The notes beneath the pieces are model-generated. The model had not been told where the DNA came from and searched no databases. It saw only the letters and a program-made list of their open reading frames with translations. 59,402 bases of DNA, from positions 1 to 59,402 of the forward strand of contig CADCFA010000015.1 of NCBI GenBank assembly GCA_902800595.1. Reading direction: 5' to 3'. The translations under genes were made by a program, and so were the position numbers. The stretch comes from an uncultured Prevotellaceae bacterium. GTDB taxonomy: Bacteria; Bacteroidota; Bacteroidia; Bacteroidales; Bacteroidaceae. Positions 17,989 to 26,221 of the stretch are shown piece after piece; the first letter of the stretch is position 1, and the number at the start of each line of letters is the position of its first letter.

Positions 17989-20348
17989 GTCTTGATATTT
18001 TGAGTTTTACCTGCTTTCAGTTTGACGGTCTTTTGCTGACCATTATATAATAAGGTGACAGTGCTGGTGGTTTTTGACTTGATGCTACAGTTACGCACTT
18101 TTCCACCTTTCCATTCGAAGCTGACTTCGAAGCCGCCGCGTGCACATAGTCCGCTCACACTACCATCAGCCCATTGCTCAGGAAGTGCCGGCAACAGTTC
18201 GATCTTATTTTCGCCACTCTGCATCAGCATCTCGCAGACACCTGCTGTTCCACCAAAGTTACCATCAATTTGGAAAGGCGGATGGGCATCCATCAGATTG
18301 GGGTAGGTGCCACCACTATGTCGGCGATCCGGTCCTTTGTATTCATCGGGTGTAACATAGGTCAACAGCTTCTGGAAGATGTGATAGGCCTGCTTGGCAT
18401 TATGCAGACGGGCCCAGAGGTTGATGCGCCAACCTGTGCTCCAGCCTGTGGTCTGGTCGCCTTTGATCTCTAACGAGCGTTCTGCTGCCTTCTGGAGTGT
18501 GGGATCTGTCAGATGATTACCAGGATAGAGGCCGATGAGGTGACTCTGATGGCGATGCTGGAAGTCCCAGTCGTCCCAGTCGTAATACCACTCGTTCAAG
18601 TCACCCATGTGTCCGATAGTATAGGGGTGCAGCTTTTCTAAGGCTTGTTCCATCTTCTTATTCTTCTCCCCCAGAATCCTACCAGCTGCGATGGTGTTGA
18701 TCAAGAGCTCACGGATAATGGCAAGGTCGGCAGTACCTCCATAACAGGTGGTACCGTGATAGCCTTTGTCTGTCTTATACTCGTTTTCTGGTGAGGTGCT
18801 GGGTGCTGTGATCAGTTCTCCAGGCTGTTTCGGATTGTCGATGAGCCAGTTCAGACAGAACTGAGCGGCTCCTTTCATCAACGGATATGCCACTGTGCGC
18901 AGATAGTCTTTGTCTTGTGTAAACTGATAATGTTCCCAAAGTGCATTGACGAGCCAGGCGCCTCCCATGTTCCAGTTCGACCACTCAGGACTCTCGTGTT
19001 TCTCACCTACGGGATTGGTCATTGCCCAGATGTCGGAGTTATGACTTGAGCACCAGCCCTCGTGGATGTTATAGTAGTTGCGGGCAGTATATTGTCCGTT
19101 GGCAGCTAACGCACTGATAAAGCCATCGAGCGGCTGCGACATCTCTGCCATATTGGCTACGAAAGCAGGCCAGTAATTCTCCTCTAAGTTGATATTTACT
19201 GTGTAGTTCCCGCGCCAGGGTGACCAGAGGTGAGGGCTCCATAAGCCTTGCAGGTTGGCGGGCACCCCAGGGGTGCGTGATGAGGCGATGAGCAGATAGC
19301 GTCCGTACTGGAAGTAGAGCTCCTCCAGGTAGCGGCTCTCACTTCCACCATCGGTATAAGCTTTTAAGAGGGCGCTGGTTGTCCTAGTCAAACTAGGGAT
19401 ACTAGGAGCCCTAGTTTGACTAGGATTACTAGCCCGACCAGACAATCTGATCTTCACGCGATCGTAGATCGCCTTGTAATCTTCCAGGTGGCGATTGTAA
19501 AACTTATCGAAGCTGAAATTCTGGGTGTGCCAGATGTCGTTGGCAGCATTCTCCAGATAGGGTGCTGCTTCTTTTACAGGATGCTTATCGAAGCCATTGA
19601 AACTCGTCTCGTTGATGAGATAGAGGATGGCCTCTTTGGCATGACTGATAGTTAGAGATGAGTCACTTGCCAATACCTCACCATCGGTCTTCACAGAGAG
19701 CATAGTACAGAAGTGGATGCTCTCATTGGCATCGCCAGTGGCATGACCAGTCATTGTGAGTTGCGTGGGAATGGCTTTGACGTGATGGGGCACCTGGGCT
19801 GTCAGGGCAATCTTGCAGTTGATATTGCCTCTGAGGCGGATGGCTATCAGCTTATCAGGGTGAGAGGCAAAATACTCTCTTGTGATGACGCTTTTCCCGC
19901 GTGTGTACCTATCTTTGATAATAGCTGAATCGAGACTGAGACTGCGATGGTAGTCGCTGACCGCACCTAATCCAAGATCCTTGATATGAAGGGTGCCAAG
20001 CGGTTGGAAATATTGTGAGTTAGGCCCCTGCACATGCAGTTGGAGGGAATCTGCCAGCTGGTAGTCTTCGTTGAATAATGCTTCGCGTATCTTGGGGATC
20101 CACTGATGGGCATCAGCATCAAGGTTTCTGTCAACTGGCTTTCCTGTCCACAGGGTGATGTCGTTCAGATAGATGATATTATCATCAGTGCCACCATAGA
20201 CCAATGCACCCAGTTTGCCGTTGCCGATAGGCAGCGACTCTTCGAAGAAGTCGGCAGGACGGTCGTACTGCAATAGCATCGGTGCCTGTTCCTGAGCCGA
20301 CAATGTGAGGGTGGTTGCCAGCATTGAAATCAAGAAGGTTTTTCTCAT
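17982..20348 (-). CDS. Glycoside hydrolase family 95 (alpha-L-fucosidase/galactosidase type)
   Basis: GH95 enzymes remove terminal alpha-1,2-fucose (some alpha-L-galactose) from glycans by an inverting mechanism. The 788-residue protein has a signal peptide ([19 protein letters not shown]), an N-terminal beta domain beginning [15 protein letters not shown], an (alpha/alpha)6 core with [11 protein letters not shown] (paired Asn), [11 protein letters not shown] (acid Glu) and [12 protein letters not shown] (Asp), and a C-terminal beta domain. These match the catalytic elements known from AfcA. The ATG at 20348 sits behind a minus-strand TATCTTTG box at 20377-20384; the longer reading frame upstream is spurious. 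An in-frame palindrome encodes an unusual [17 protein letters not shown] segment in a linker. There is no SusC/SusD pair nearby, so this is not a classical PUL. Confidence 0.95.
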   Translation of the reverse strand: MRKTFLISMLATTLTLSAQEQAPMLLQYDRPADFFEESLPIGNGKLGALVYGGTDDNIIYLNDITLWTGKPVDRNLDADAHQWIPKIREALFNEDYQLADSLQLHVQGPNSQYFQPLGTLHIKDLGLGAVSDYHRSLSLDSAIIKDRYTRGKSVITREYFASHPDKLIAIRLRGNINCKIALTAQVPHHVKAIPTQLTMTGHATGDANESIHFCTMLSVKTDGEVLASDSSLTISHAKEAILYLINETSFNGFDKHPVKEAAPYLENAANDIWHTQNFSFDKFYNRHLEDYKAIYDRVKIRLSGRASNPSQTRAPSIPSLTRTTSALLKAYTDGGSESRYLEELYFQYGRYLLIASSRTPGVPANLQGLWSPHLWSPWRGNYTVNINLEENYWPAFVANMAEMSQPLDGFISALAANGQYTARNYYNIHEGWCSSHNSDIWAMTNPVGEKHESPEWSNWNMGGAWLVNALWEHYQFTQDKDYLRTVAYPLMKGAAQFCLNWLIDNPKQPGELITAPSTSPENEYKTDKGYHGTTCYGGTADLAIIRELLINTIAAGRILGEKNKKMEQALEKLHPYTIGHMGDLNEWYYDWDDWDFQHRHQSHLIGLYPGNHLTDPTLQKAAERSLEIKGDQTTGWSTGWRINLWARLHNAKQAYHIFQKLLTYVTPDEYKGPDRRHSGGTYPNLMDAHPPFQIDGNFGGTAGVCEMLMQSGENKIELLPALPEQWADGSVSGLCARGGFEVSFEWKGGKVRNCSIKSKTTSTVTLLYNGQQKTVKLKAGKTQNIKTW
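19383..19424. repeat. 16-bp inverted repeat inserted in frame in the GH95 gene
   Basis: CCTAGTCAAACTAGGG (19383-19398) and CCCTAGTTTGACTAGG (19409-19424) are perfect reverse complements separated by 10 nt (ATACTAGGAG). Several CTAG tetramers lie in and beside it. It is read through in the GH95 frame. Confidence 0.8.
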
Positions 20349-20376
20349 AAAGTGTCGATTTTCGTTATTTCGCTTG

Positions 20377-20404
20377 CAAAGATACAAAAGTTTTTGTATA
20401 TTTG
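20377..20404. promoter_or_regulatory. Divergent -7 boxes for GH95 (minus) and ptb-like gene (plus)
   Basis: CAAAGATA at 20377-20384 is TATCTTTG on the minus strand, 28 nt before the GH95 ATG. TATATTTG at 20397-20404 faces the other way, 28 nt before the ptb-like ATG. The boxes are only 12 bp apart, so the two promoters overlap. Confidence 0.7.
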
Positions 20405-20432
20405 CAGCATAAAACCCTAAAAAATAAACCCT

Positions 20433-21269
20433 ATGCAACCAATTAAGACCCTGAATGATATGATTATCTTCCTTCAGCAACGAGGCGATAAGAAGCGCGT
20501 GGCTGTTGTATGTGCCAATGATGCCAGTACCCGCTATGCTGTGGAGAAAGGTGTGGAAATGGGCTTCATCGAGCCGATCTATGTGGATGGCGACGATAAG
20601 GAGGAGTGTGCCCGTCGTGCTGTAGCACTCTGTAAGAGTGGCGAGGCTGATATCCTTATGAAGGGTCTGATAAATACAGATGTGATCCTGCGTGCCATCC
20701 TGGACAGAGAGACTGGCATCCTTCGTCCTGGTCATGTGCTGACGCATATTGCTATGGCAGAGATTCCCAAATATGATAAACTGTTGTTCTTTACGGATGC
20801 AGCTGTGATTCCATTGCCCACAGATGCACAGCGACGTCAGCAGATACACTATGTGAACTATGTCTGTCATGCTTTAGGTATTGAGGAACCTCGTATCTCG
20901 CTGATTCATTGTGCTGAAAAGGTTAGTGCCAAGACGTTTCCCTATACCGTTGACTACCTGGAGATTATCGCAGAAGCCCAAACAGGTGCCTTTGGCAGGT
21001 GTATCATTGACGGACCACTTGATCTGAAAACATCACTCGATAGTGTGAGCTTGAGAGAAAAGGGTATCCGCTCTGTAATTGACGGACAGGCTGATGCTTT
21101 GATATTCCCAGATATCGTGGCAGGTAATGTGTTCTATAAGGCGATAACCCTGTTTGGCTATGCCAAGACAGCAGGTGTGCTGCAGGGTACCCAATGCTGT
21201 TGTGTGCTGCCTTCTCGTGCCGATAGTCCTGAGTCTAAGTATTATTCTCTCGCACTTGCAGCTATATAG
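20433..21269 (+). CDS. Phosphate acyl (butyryl/acetyl)transferase family protein
   Basis: The 278-residue protein is of the phosphate acetyl/butyryl transferase family, which exchanges CoA and phosphate on acyl groups. Family features include [18 protein letters not shown] near 22-39, [18 protein letters not shown] near 72-89, [20 protein letters not shown] and [17 protein letters not shown], and the C-terminal [18 protein letters not shown]. Length is like Ptb rather than full-length Pta. In many Bacteroidales a butyrate kinase (buk) gene follows; here none does, and the gene converges on recO. It could serve branched or butyryl substrates with a kinase elsewhere, or be a remnant of a ptb-buk pair. 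The substrate cannot be read from sequence. Confidence 0.85.
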   Translation: MQPIKTLNDMIIFLQQRGDKKRVAVVCANDASTRYAVEKGVEMGFIEPIYVDGDDKEECARRAVALCKSGEADILMKGLINTDVILRAILDRETGILRPGHVLTHIAMAEIPKYDKLLFFTDAAVIPLPTDAQRRQQIHYVNYVCHALGIEEPRISLIHCAEKVSAKTFPYTVDYLEIIAEAQTGAFGRCIIDGPLDLKTSLDSVSLREKGIRSVIDGQADALIFPDIVAGNVFYKAITLFGYAKTAGVLQGTQCCCVLPSRADSPESKYYSLALAAI

Positions 21270-21276
21270 AGTTTTC

Positions 21277-21317
21277 TTCATCCCAAACTTTGGGATGAAC
21301 GTTTCAGACTTTGAAAC
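21277..21317. terminator. Two palindromes between ptb-like gene and recO (possible bidirectional terminator)
   Basis: TTCATCCCAAA-C-TTTGGGATGAA (21277-21299) is an 11-bp perfect inverted repeat with a single central base, followed by GTTTCA-GACTT-TGAAAC (21301-21317). Both share an ACTTTG core. They fill the 53-nt gap between two converging genes. The tight centre and lack of a long T-tract make terminator function only probable. Confidence 0.5.
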
Positions 21318-21322
21318 AGAAA

Positions 21323-22048
21323 TTACTGATAGAGCTCCTGAAGCACAGATACGGACTTCAGTTCTGGGAAGTCAGGAATATGCAGGCGGTAGTAGGAGAG
21401 TGACACTTCCAAAAGGCGGTTGCGATCCTGGTGTGACATACGAAACAAGTGCATCGTAGGGAAGTCCATACGCATCATCAGCTGTATCTTCTCTGCTTCC
21501 TGAGGATAAAGGAAATCGCGATGCACAGGCGGAACTGACAGGAAGATACTCTCACGGAGGTCGAAGTAGCAGCCAGGCTGATAGTGGTCGAGGTTGGGAT
21601 AGAAGCCCAGGAAAAGGGAGAGTCGCATGAGAAACACCAGATGGAAATTGGCAAAGCTGTTGGTTTGGGCATCGAGCCACTGGATGCTGTTAACAATGTA
21701 GTCGAACAGCGGCTCATTATGCTGTTCGGACCGCAGTGCGTAATAGAGAAACTCTGCGACGAACAGTGAGATGGACAGTTTATGAGGCTCGAAAGGAATC
21801 GATGAGAAAGGTGACGCCAGTCTGACATCCGACAGCTTCTGCAACTGGAGCTTAGGGCGCAGGTCGGCTTCTATCTCGAGTAGCGTCAGCGGCTGAAAGA
21901 GCTGTTTCTTGATCTTGCCTTTGACTGTTTTCGGAATGCTGACAATAAACGACTGTCGCCCCTGACTCCGTGTAAACATATCCACAATAAGTCGGGTCTC
22001 ACCATATTTCAGAGAATGGAGCACAATAGCCTGAGTTTTCGTCAACAT
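21323..22048 (-). CDS. recO: DNA repair protein RecO
   Basis: RecO binds DNA and SSB and helps load RecA in the RecFOR pathway. The 241-residue product begins MLTKTQAIVLHSLKYGETRL, the usual OB-fold N-terminus (about 1-80), followed by the helical C-terminal domain with LFVAEFLYYALR and the LGFYPNLD segment. The zinc-binding cysteines of some RecO proteins are absent, as is common in Bacteroidetes. The ATG at 22048 is taken because the minus-strand -7 box lies at 22055-22062, only 6 nt upstream; this leaves little or no 5' UTR. Confidence 0.94.
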   Translation of the reverse strand: MLTKTQAIVLHSLKYGETRLIVDMFTRSQGRQSFIVSIPKTVKGKIKKQLFQPLTLLEIEADLRPKLQLQKLSDVRLASPFSSIPFEPHKLSISLFVAEFLYYALRSEQHNEPLFDYIVNSIQWLDAQTNSFANFHLVFLMRLSLFLGFYPNLDHYQPGCYFDLRESIFLSVPPVHRDFLYPQEAEKIQLMMRMDFPTMHLFRMSHQDRNRLLEVSLSYYRLHIPDFPELKSVSVLQELYQ

Positions 22049-22054
22049 ACGCTG

Positions 22055-22062
22055 CAAAGATA
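22055..22062 (-). promoter_or_regulatory. -7 box of recO, nearly leaderless
   Basis: CAAAGATA is TATCTTTG on the minus strand and ends 6 nt before the recO ATG, so transcription would begin at or within a few bases of the start codon. Confidence 0.65.
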
Positions 22063-22133
22063 CAAAGAAAATGAGAATAAGGGGGCCCAAATGGAGAAAA
22101 AAAGCCCGACACACACATTTTTTTTAAGGAAAA

Positions 22134-22165
22134 TTTGGTAGATTGGAAAAATAGCAGTACTTTTG
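22134..22165 (+). promoter_or_regulatory. Promoter of tRNA-Glu
   Basis: TTTG at 22134-22137 and TACTTTTG at 22158-22165 are 20 bp apart, matching the Bacteroidetes -33/-7 pattern, 18 nt before the mature tRNA 5' end. Confidence 0.8.
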
Positions 22166-22183
22166 CACCCGCTAATTTGCGAT

Positions 22184-22255
22184 GGTCCCATCGTCTATCG
22201 GCTAGGACAAGAGATTTTCATTCTCTAAAGAGGGGTTCGATTCCCCTTGGGACTA
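22184..22255 (+). tRNA. tRNA-Glu(TTC)
   Basis: Acceptor GGTCCCA pairs with TGGGACT, the D arm begins GTCTATCGG, the anticodon stem AGAGA/TCTCT holds loop TTTTCAT (anticodon TTC, glutamate), and the T arm is AGGGG-TTCGATT-CCCCT. CCA is not encoded. No terminator follows, so it may be co-transcribed with rpsT. Confidence 0.96.
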
Positions 22256-22266
22256 CACTAATTAAA

Positions 22267-22370
22267 TCCGCCATCTGCACAGCCAGTGCTACTGATTATT
22301 TTGGGAACGGTGGCGGAGGGCATCTGAAAAGGCGCCCGCCCAGGGCAGTCGTCATGGCGCAAGACCCATA
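22267..22370 (+). promoter_or_regulatory. Structured GC-rich spacer/leader between tRNA-Glu and rpsT
   Basis: TCCGCCA near 22267 can pair with TGGCGGA near 22312, and further GC-rich complementary blocks (GGCGCC, CGCCC/GGGC, GCGCC/GGCGC) follow up to about 22360. This is much more GC-rich than other spacers in the window and holds no convincing gene. S20 leaders are known autoregulatory targets in other bacteria; that role here is inference. Confidence 0.4.
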
Positions 22371-22404
22371 AGCTTTATATTAACAACAAAATTTCATTAA
22401 AAAA

Positions 22405-22659
22405 ATGGCAAATCACAAATCATCAGTGAAGAGAATCCGCCAGGATAAAAAGAAGGCGCTTCACAATCACTACTACGCAAAGACAATGCGTAACGCTGTG
22501 CGCAAGTTGCGTGCTATGACAAACAAGGATGAGGCTGTTGCTCTGTATCCAAAGGTACAGAAGATGCTGGACAAGTTGGCTAAGACCAACATTATTCACA
22601 AGAACAAGGCCGCTAACCTGAAGTCAAGCCTCGCTCTGCACATCAACAAGTTGGGATAA
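22405..22659 (+). CDS. rpsT: 30S ribosomal protein S20
   Basis: S20 binds 16S rRNA early in 30S assembly. The 84-residue, strongly basic protein starts [21 protein letters not shown] and ends with the [18 protein letters not shown] helix, the full-length family pattern. It lies 149 nt after tRNA-Glu and is closed by a strong terminator at 22681-22716. Confidence 0.98.
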   Translation: MANHKSSVKRIRQDKKKALHNHYYAKTMRNAVRKLRAMTNKDEAVALYPKVQKMLDKLAKTNIIHKNKAANLKSSLALHINKLG

Positions 22660-22680
22660 TATTACTATTATACAGACTTG

Positions 22681-22716
22681 AACCGCAACCCCGAAAAGGT
22701 TGCGGTTGTTTTTTTG
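22681..22716 (+). terminator. Rho-independent terminator of rpsT
   Basis: AACCGCAACC and GGTTGCGGTT form a perfect 10-bp stem with a 7-nt loop, followed by GTTTTTTTG. Confidence 0.92.
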
Positions 22717-22727
22717 TAGTTTTTTAG

Positions 22728-22768
22728 CAGATAAACTATGTTTATCTGACTTTTTTTTTGTACCTTTG
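22728..22768 (+). promoter_or_regulatory. Hairpin plus -7 box upstream of gyrB
   Basis: CAGATAAAC-TAT-GTTTATCTG (22728-22748) is a perfect 9-bp inverted repeat followed by ACTTTTTTTTTG, and the TACCTTTG -7 box of gyrB (22761-22768) begins right after the T run. The hairpin covers the -33 position, so it may be a second terminator, an operator, or both. Confidence 0.7.
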
Positions 22769-22792
22769 CAACCAATTAGTGAAACAAAGAAA

Positions 22793-24769
22793 ATGACAGA
22801 AGAACAACTGAACCAAGAGAAAAATTATTCCGCGAGCAATATTCAGGTGCTCGAGGGACTTGAGGCTGTGCGCAAGCGTCCGGCTATGTACATTGGTGAC
22901 ATTAGTGAGAAGGGACTTCACCATCTGGTTAACGAGACAGTCGATAACTCCATCGATGAGGCTATGGCTGGCTACTGTACGCATATAGAGGTAACAATCA
23001 ATGAAGACAACTCTATTACCGTACAGGATAACGGACGTGGTATCCCTGTAGATGAGCATGAGAAGATGCATAAGTCTGCCCTTGAGGTGGTCATGACTGT
23101 ACTGCATGCCGGTGGTAAGTTTGATAAAGGCTCCTATAAGGTGTCAGGAGGTCTGCATGGTGTAGGTGTAAGCTGTGTGAACGCTCTCTCTACCCATATG
23201 TTATCACAGGTGTTCCGTAACGGCCATATCTATCAGCAGGAGTATGAGAAGGGTAAGCCGCTCTATGATGTAAAGATTGTGGGTGATACGGATAAGACAG
23301 GTACCCGTCAGCAGTTCTGGCCCGATGGTAGTATCTTCACTACCACGGAATATAAGTATGACATTATAGCCCGTCGTATGCGCGAGCTGGCTTATCTGAA
23401 CGCTGGCATCACCATTACCCTTACTGACCTGCGTCCTGATGATGAGGGTAACCTGAAGCAGCCAGAGGTGTTCCATGCCAAGGATGGTCTGAAGGAGTTT
23501 GTGCGTTACGTTGATCGCCATCGTACACACCTGTTCGACGATGTGATCTATCTGAAGACTGAGAAGCAGGGTACACCTATTGAGGTGGCTGTGATGTATA
23601 ATACTGACTACAGCGAGAATATTCACTCTTACGTGAACAATATCAATACGATTGAGGGTGGTACTCACCTGATGGGTTTCCGTGCTGCACTCACTCGCAC
23701 ACTAAAGGCTTATGCTGATGCTGATCCTCAGATCTCCAAACAGATTGAGAAGGCTAAGATTGAGATTGCCGGCGAGGACTTCCGTGAGGGCCTTTCTGCT
23801 GTTATCTCTATCAAAGTAGCTGAGCCTCAGTTCGAAGGTCAGACAAAGACCAAACTGGGAAACTCAGAAGTAGCTGGTGCCGTTCAGCAGGCTGTTGGTG
23901 AGGCTCTGAGCAATTATCTGGAGGAGCATCCAAAGGAGGCCAAACTGATTTGCGACAAGGTGGTGCTTGCTGCAACAGCGCGTATCGCTGCCCGCAAGGC
24001 TCGTGAGAGTGTTCAGCGTAAGAACCCAATGACTGGTGGCGGTTTGCCAGGCAAACTCGCCGACTGCTCTAACAAGGATCCTCAGCAGTGTGAGATATTC
24101 CTCGTAGAGGGCGACTCCGCTGGTGGCTCTGCCAAGTCTGGTCGTGATCGTCATTTCCAGGCTATCCTTCCGCTTCGCGGAAAGATCTTGAACGTTGAGA
24201 AAGTTCAATGGCATCGTGTGTTTGAGTCAGAATCTGTGATGAACATTATCCAGAGTATTGGCGTACGCTTCGGTGTGGAAGGTGAAGGCGACCGTGAGGC
24301 TAATATTGATAAACTGCGCTATAATAAGATAATCATCATGACCGATGCCGACGTCGATGGTTCTCACATCGACACACTGATCATGACGCTTTTCTATCGC
24401 TTTATGCCACAGGTCATCCAAGGTGGTCACCTTTATATCGCTACACCGCCGCTCTATAAGTGTACTTATAAGAAGCAGTCAGAATATTGCTACACGGAGC
24501 AGCAGCGCCAGGCCTTTATTGATAAATATGTGGCTGGTAACGGTGAAGATAAGGCGCTGCATACACAGCGCTATAAAGGTCTTGGTGAGATGAATCCGGA
24601 GCAGTTGTGGGAAACGACCATGAACCCAGAAAACCGCTTGTTGAAGCAGGTGAGTATTGAGAACGCAGCTGAGGCTGATGAGATTTTCTCTATGCTGATG
24701 GGTGATGACGTTGAGCCGCGTCGTGAATTCATCGAGAAGAATGCTACTTATGCAAACATCGATGCATAA
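22793..24769 (+). CDS. gyrB: DNA gyrase subunit B
   Basis: GyrB is the ATPase subunit of DNA gyrase, which introduces negative supercoils. The 658-residue protein has the GHKL ATPase domain (ETVDNSIDEAMAGYC, NGRGIPVD, GGLHGVGVSCVNAL), the transducer domain, and the Toprim domain with EGDSAGGSAKSGRDR and DADVDGSHI metal ligands, ending in the short gyrase-B C-terminal domain (RYKGLGEMNPEQLWETTM). The ATG at 22793 (MTEEQLNQEKNYSASNIQVL) is chosen because the longer frame crosses the hairpin and -7 box at 22728-22768. gyrA is not in the window. Confidence 0.97.
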   Translation: MTEEQLNQEKNYSASNIQVLEGLEAVRKRPAMYIGDISEKGLHHLVNETVDNSIDEAMAGYCTHIEVTINEDNSITVQDNGRGIPVDEHEKMHKSALEVVMTVLHAGGKFDKGSYKVSGGLHGVGVSCVNALSTHMLSQVFRNGHIYQQEYEKGKPLYDVKIVGDTDKTGTRQQFWPDGSIFTTTEYKYDIIARRMRELAYLNAGITITLTDLRPDDEGNLKQPEVFHAKDGLKEFVRYVDRHRTHLFDDVIYLKTEKQGTPIEVAVMYNTDYSENIHSYVNNINTIEGGTHLMGFRAALTRTLKAYADADPQISKQIEKAKIEIAGEDFREGLSAVISIKVAEPQFEGQTKTKLGNSEVAGAVQQAVGEALSNYLEEHPKEAKLICDKVVLAATARIAARKARESVQRKNPMTGGGLPGKLADCSNKDPQQCEIFLVEGDSAGGSAKSGRDRHFQAILPLRGKILNVEKVQWHRVFESESVMNIIQSIGVRFGVEGEGDREANIDKLRYNKIIIMTDADVDGSHIDTLIMTLFYRFMPQVIQGGHLYIATPPLYKCTYKKQSEYCYTEQQRQAFIDKYVAGNGEDKALHTQRYKGLGEMNPEQLWETTMNPENRLLKQVSIENAAEADEIFSMLMGDDVEPRREFIEKNATYANIDA

Positions 24770-24786
24770 GCAACAAATTATATAAT

Positions 24787-24827
24787 AAAGAGAGCGCTGG
24801 CTAGTTGATACTTCCAGCGCTCTCTTT
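24787..24827. terminator. Bidirectional terminator between gyrB and ftsZ
   Basis: AAAGAGAGCGCTGG and CCAGCGCTCTCTTT form a perfect 14-bp stem with a 13-nt loop and a T run on the plus strand. It closes gyrB and the long minus-strand dcw operon. Confidence 0.9.
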
Positions 24828-24841
24828 TTATCTCAGTTTAA

Positions 24842-26179
24842 TCAAGCAAACTTAATTGTGCCTTGAAGGGGTTCAGGATTGTCTGTGGGATTATTATTGT
24901 CATTTATATATTCATCACCATTGGCCTGACTATTGATGCTGTCAAGAATCTCACGTGTACGTTTATAGGTAGGTGTTTGTTCAACAGCTGAGATGACATC
25001 GTCATTATCCAGATCTTCAGGACGGAACAGGTAGATGTTCGGACGACGCTTATAGCGTTTTGTGCTGTTCTCTCCGCCATAATAGCGGTTACGGCGATCC
25101 TGCTTTAAGGCTGCTTTTTCCTGTTCTGCAGCAATGCGGTTGAGGTCTTCCTGACTCTGCTTCCTCAGATGACTACCCATACCATCCACATCCTCAATAC
25201 CGAAGCCTGTAGCAAGGATAGTAACCTTAACTTTCTTGCCTAGCTCAAGATCAGTTGCGAGACCCCATTTGATTTCAAAGTCGTTGCCAAACTTTGCCAT
25301 GAAGTCGTTGACATCGTTCATCTCCTCCATCATCAGTGAGGTTTGGCCATCTTTGGATCCGGCAAATGAGATAGAGAGCAGGATCTTCTTAGAGTTGAAG
25401 ATATCATTATCATTCAACAGCGGTGAGTTCAAGGCATCGTCGATAGCTTTCTTGACACGTCCTTCACCTTCACCATATCCCGTTGACATAATAGCTACGC
25501 CACCATCCTTCAATACTGTCTTCACATCGTTGAAATCAAGGTTGATCAGTCCGTGAACTGTGATAATCTCTGCAATAGATTTTGCTGCGATACTTAGTGT
25601 GTCGTCAGCCTTTCCAAAGGCATCAAGTACTGACAGTTCTGGATAAATCTCGCGCAAGCGTTCATTATTAATAACTAACAAGGCATCAACATGCTTCGAC
25701 ATTTCCTCTACACCATCAAGGGCCTGATCAATCTTACGGTCTCCTTCGAAACGGAAAGGAATAGTGACGATGCCAACAGTCAGGATACCAAGCTCTTTGC
25801 TGACGCGGGCAATGACGGGGGCTGCACCTGTACCTGTACCACCACCCATACCGGCAGTGATAAATGCCATGCGAGTACCGTCATTAAGCATTGTACGGAT
25901 ATCTTCTATACTCTCCTCAGCTGCCTGACGGGCTTTCTCTGGTTTGTTTCCAGCACCAAGACCTTCCTTGCCTAACTGTAGATGTACGGGTACAGGTGAG
26001 TCGTTTAAGGCCTGGTTGTCTGTGTTGCAGAGTACGAAGGTTACGTCGTGGATCCCTTCTCTATACATGTGGTTGACAGCGTTACCACCACCACCTCCGA
26101 CACCAATCACTTTGATAATGCTTTGTCCTTTCTCCGGTGCTCCGAAGTCCAGAATATCTATATTATTATAATCGCTCAT
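24842..26179 (-). CDS. ftsZ: Cell division GTPase FtsZ
   Basis: FtsZ polymerises into the cytokinetic ring. The 445-residue protein has VGGGGGNAVNHM, the tubulin signature GGGTGTGAAPVI (about 110-121), the T7 loop NLDFNDVKTVL, and a long charged linker (about 330-430). The C-terminus is PLQGTIKFA rather than the classical proteobacterial peptide. It is the last gene of the dcw cluster, 42 nt after ftsA. Confidence 0.98.
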   Translation of the reverse strand: MSDYNNIDILDFGAPEKGQSIIKVIGVGGGGGNAVNHMYREGIHDVTFVLCNTDNQALNDSPVPVHLQLGKEGLGAGNKPEKARQAAEESIEDIRTMLNDGTRMAFITAGMGGGTGTGAAPVIARVSKELGILTVGIVTIPFRFEGDRKIDQALDGVEEMSKHVDALLVINNERLREIYPELSVLDAFGKADDTLSIAAKSIAEIITVHGLINLDFNDVKTVLKDGGVAIMSTGYGEGEGRVKKAIDDALNSPLLNDNDIFNSKKILLSISFAGSKDGQTSLMMEEMNDVNDFMAKFGNDFEIKWGLATDLELGKKVKVTILATGFGIEDVDGMGSHLRKQSQEDLNRIAAEQEKAALKQDRRNRYYGGENSTKRYKRRPNIYLFRPEDLDNDDVISAVEQTPTYKRTREILDSINSQANGDEYINDNNNPTDNPEPLQGTIKFA

Positions 26180-26221
26180 AATCAGAACTATAAACTGTTA
26201 ACTTGTTATTACAAAACTCTT

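Noticed and set aside
20349-20870. A longer N-terminus for the GH95 protein
   Set aside because: It crosses both divergent promoters and the start of the ptb-like gene; the signal peptide begins at 20348.
22728-22792. Replication origin beside gyrB
   Set aside because: There is no dnaA or dnaN gene and no cluster of DnaA boxes; the hairpin is better explained as terminator or operator.
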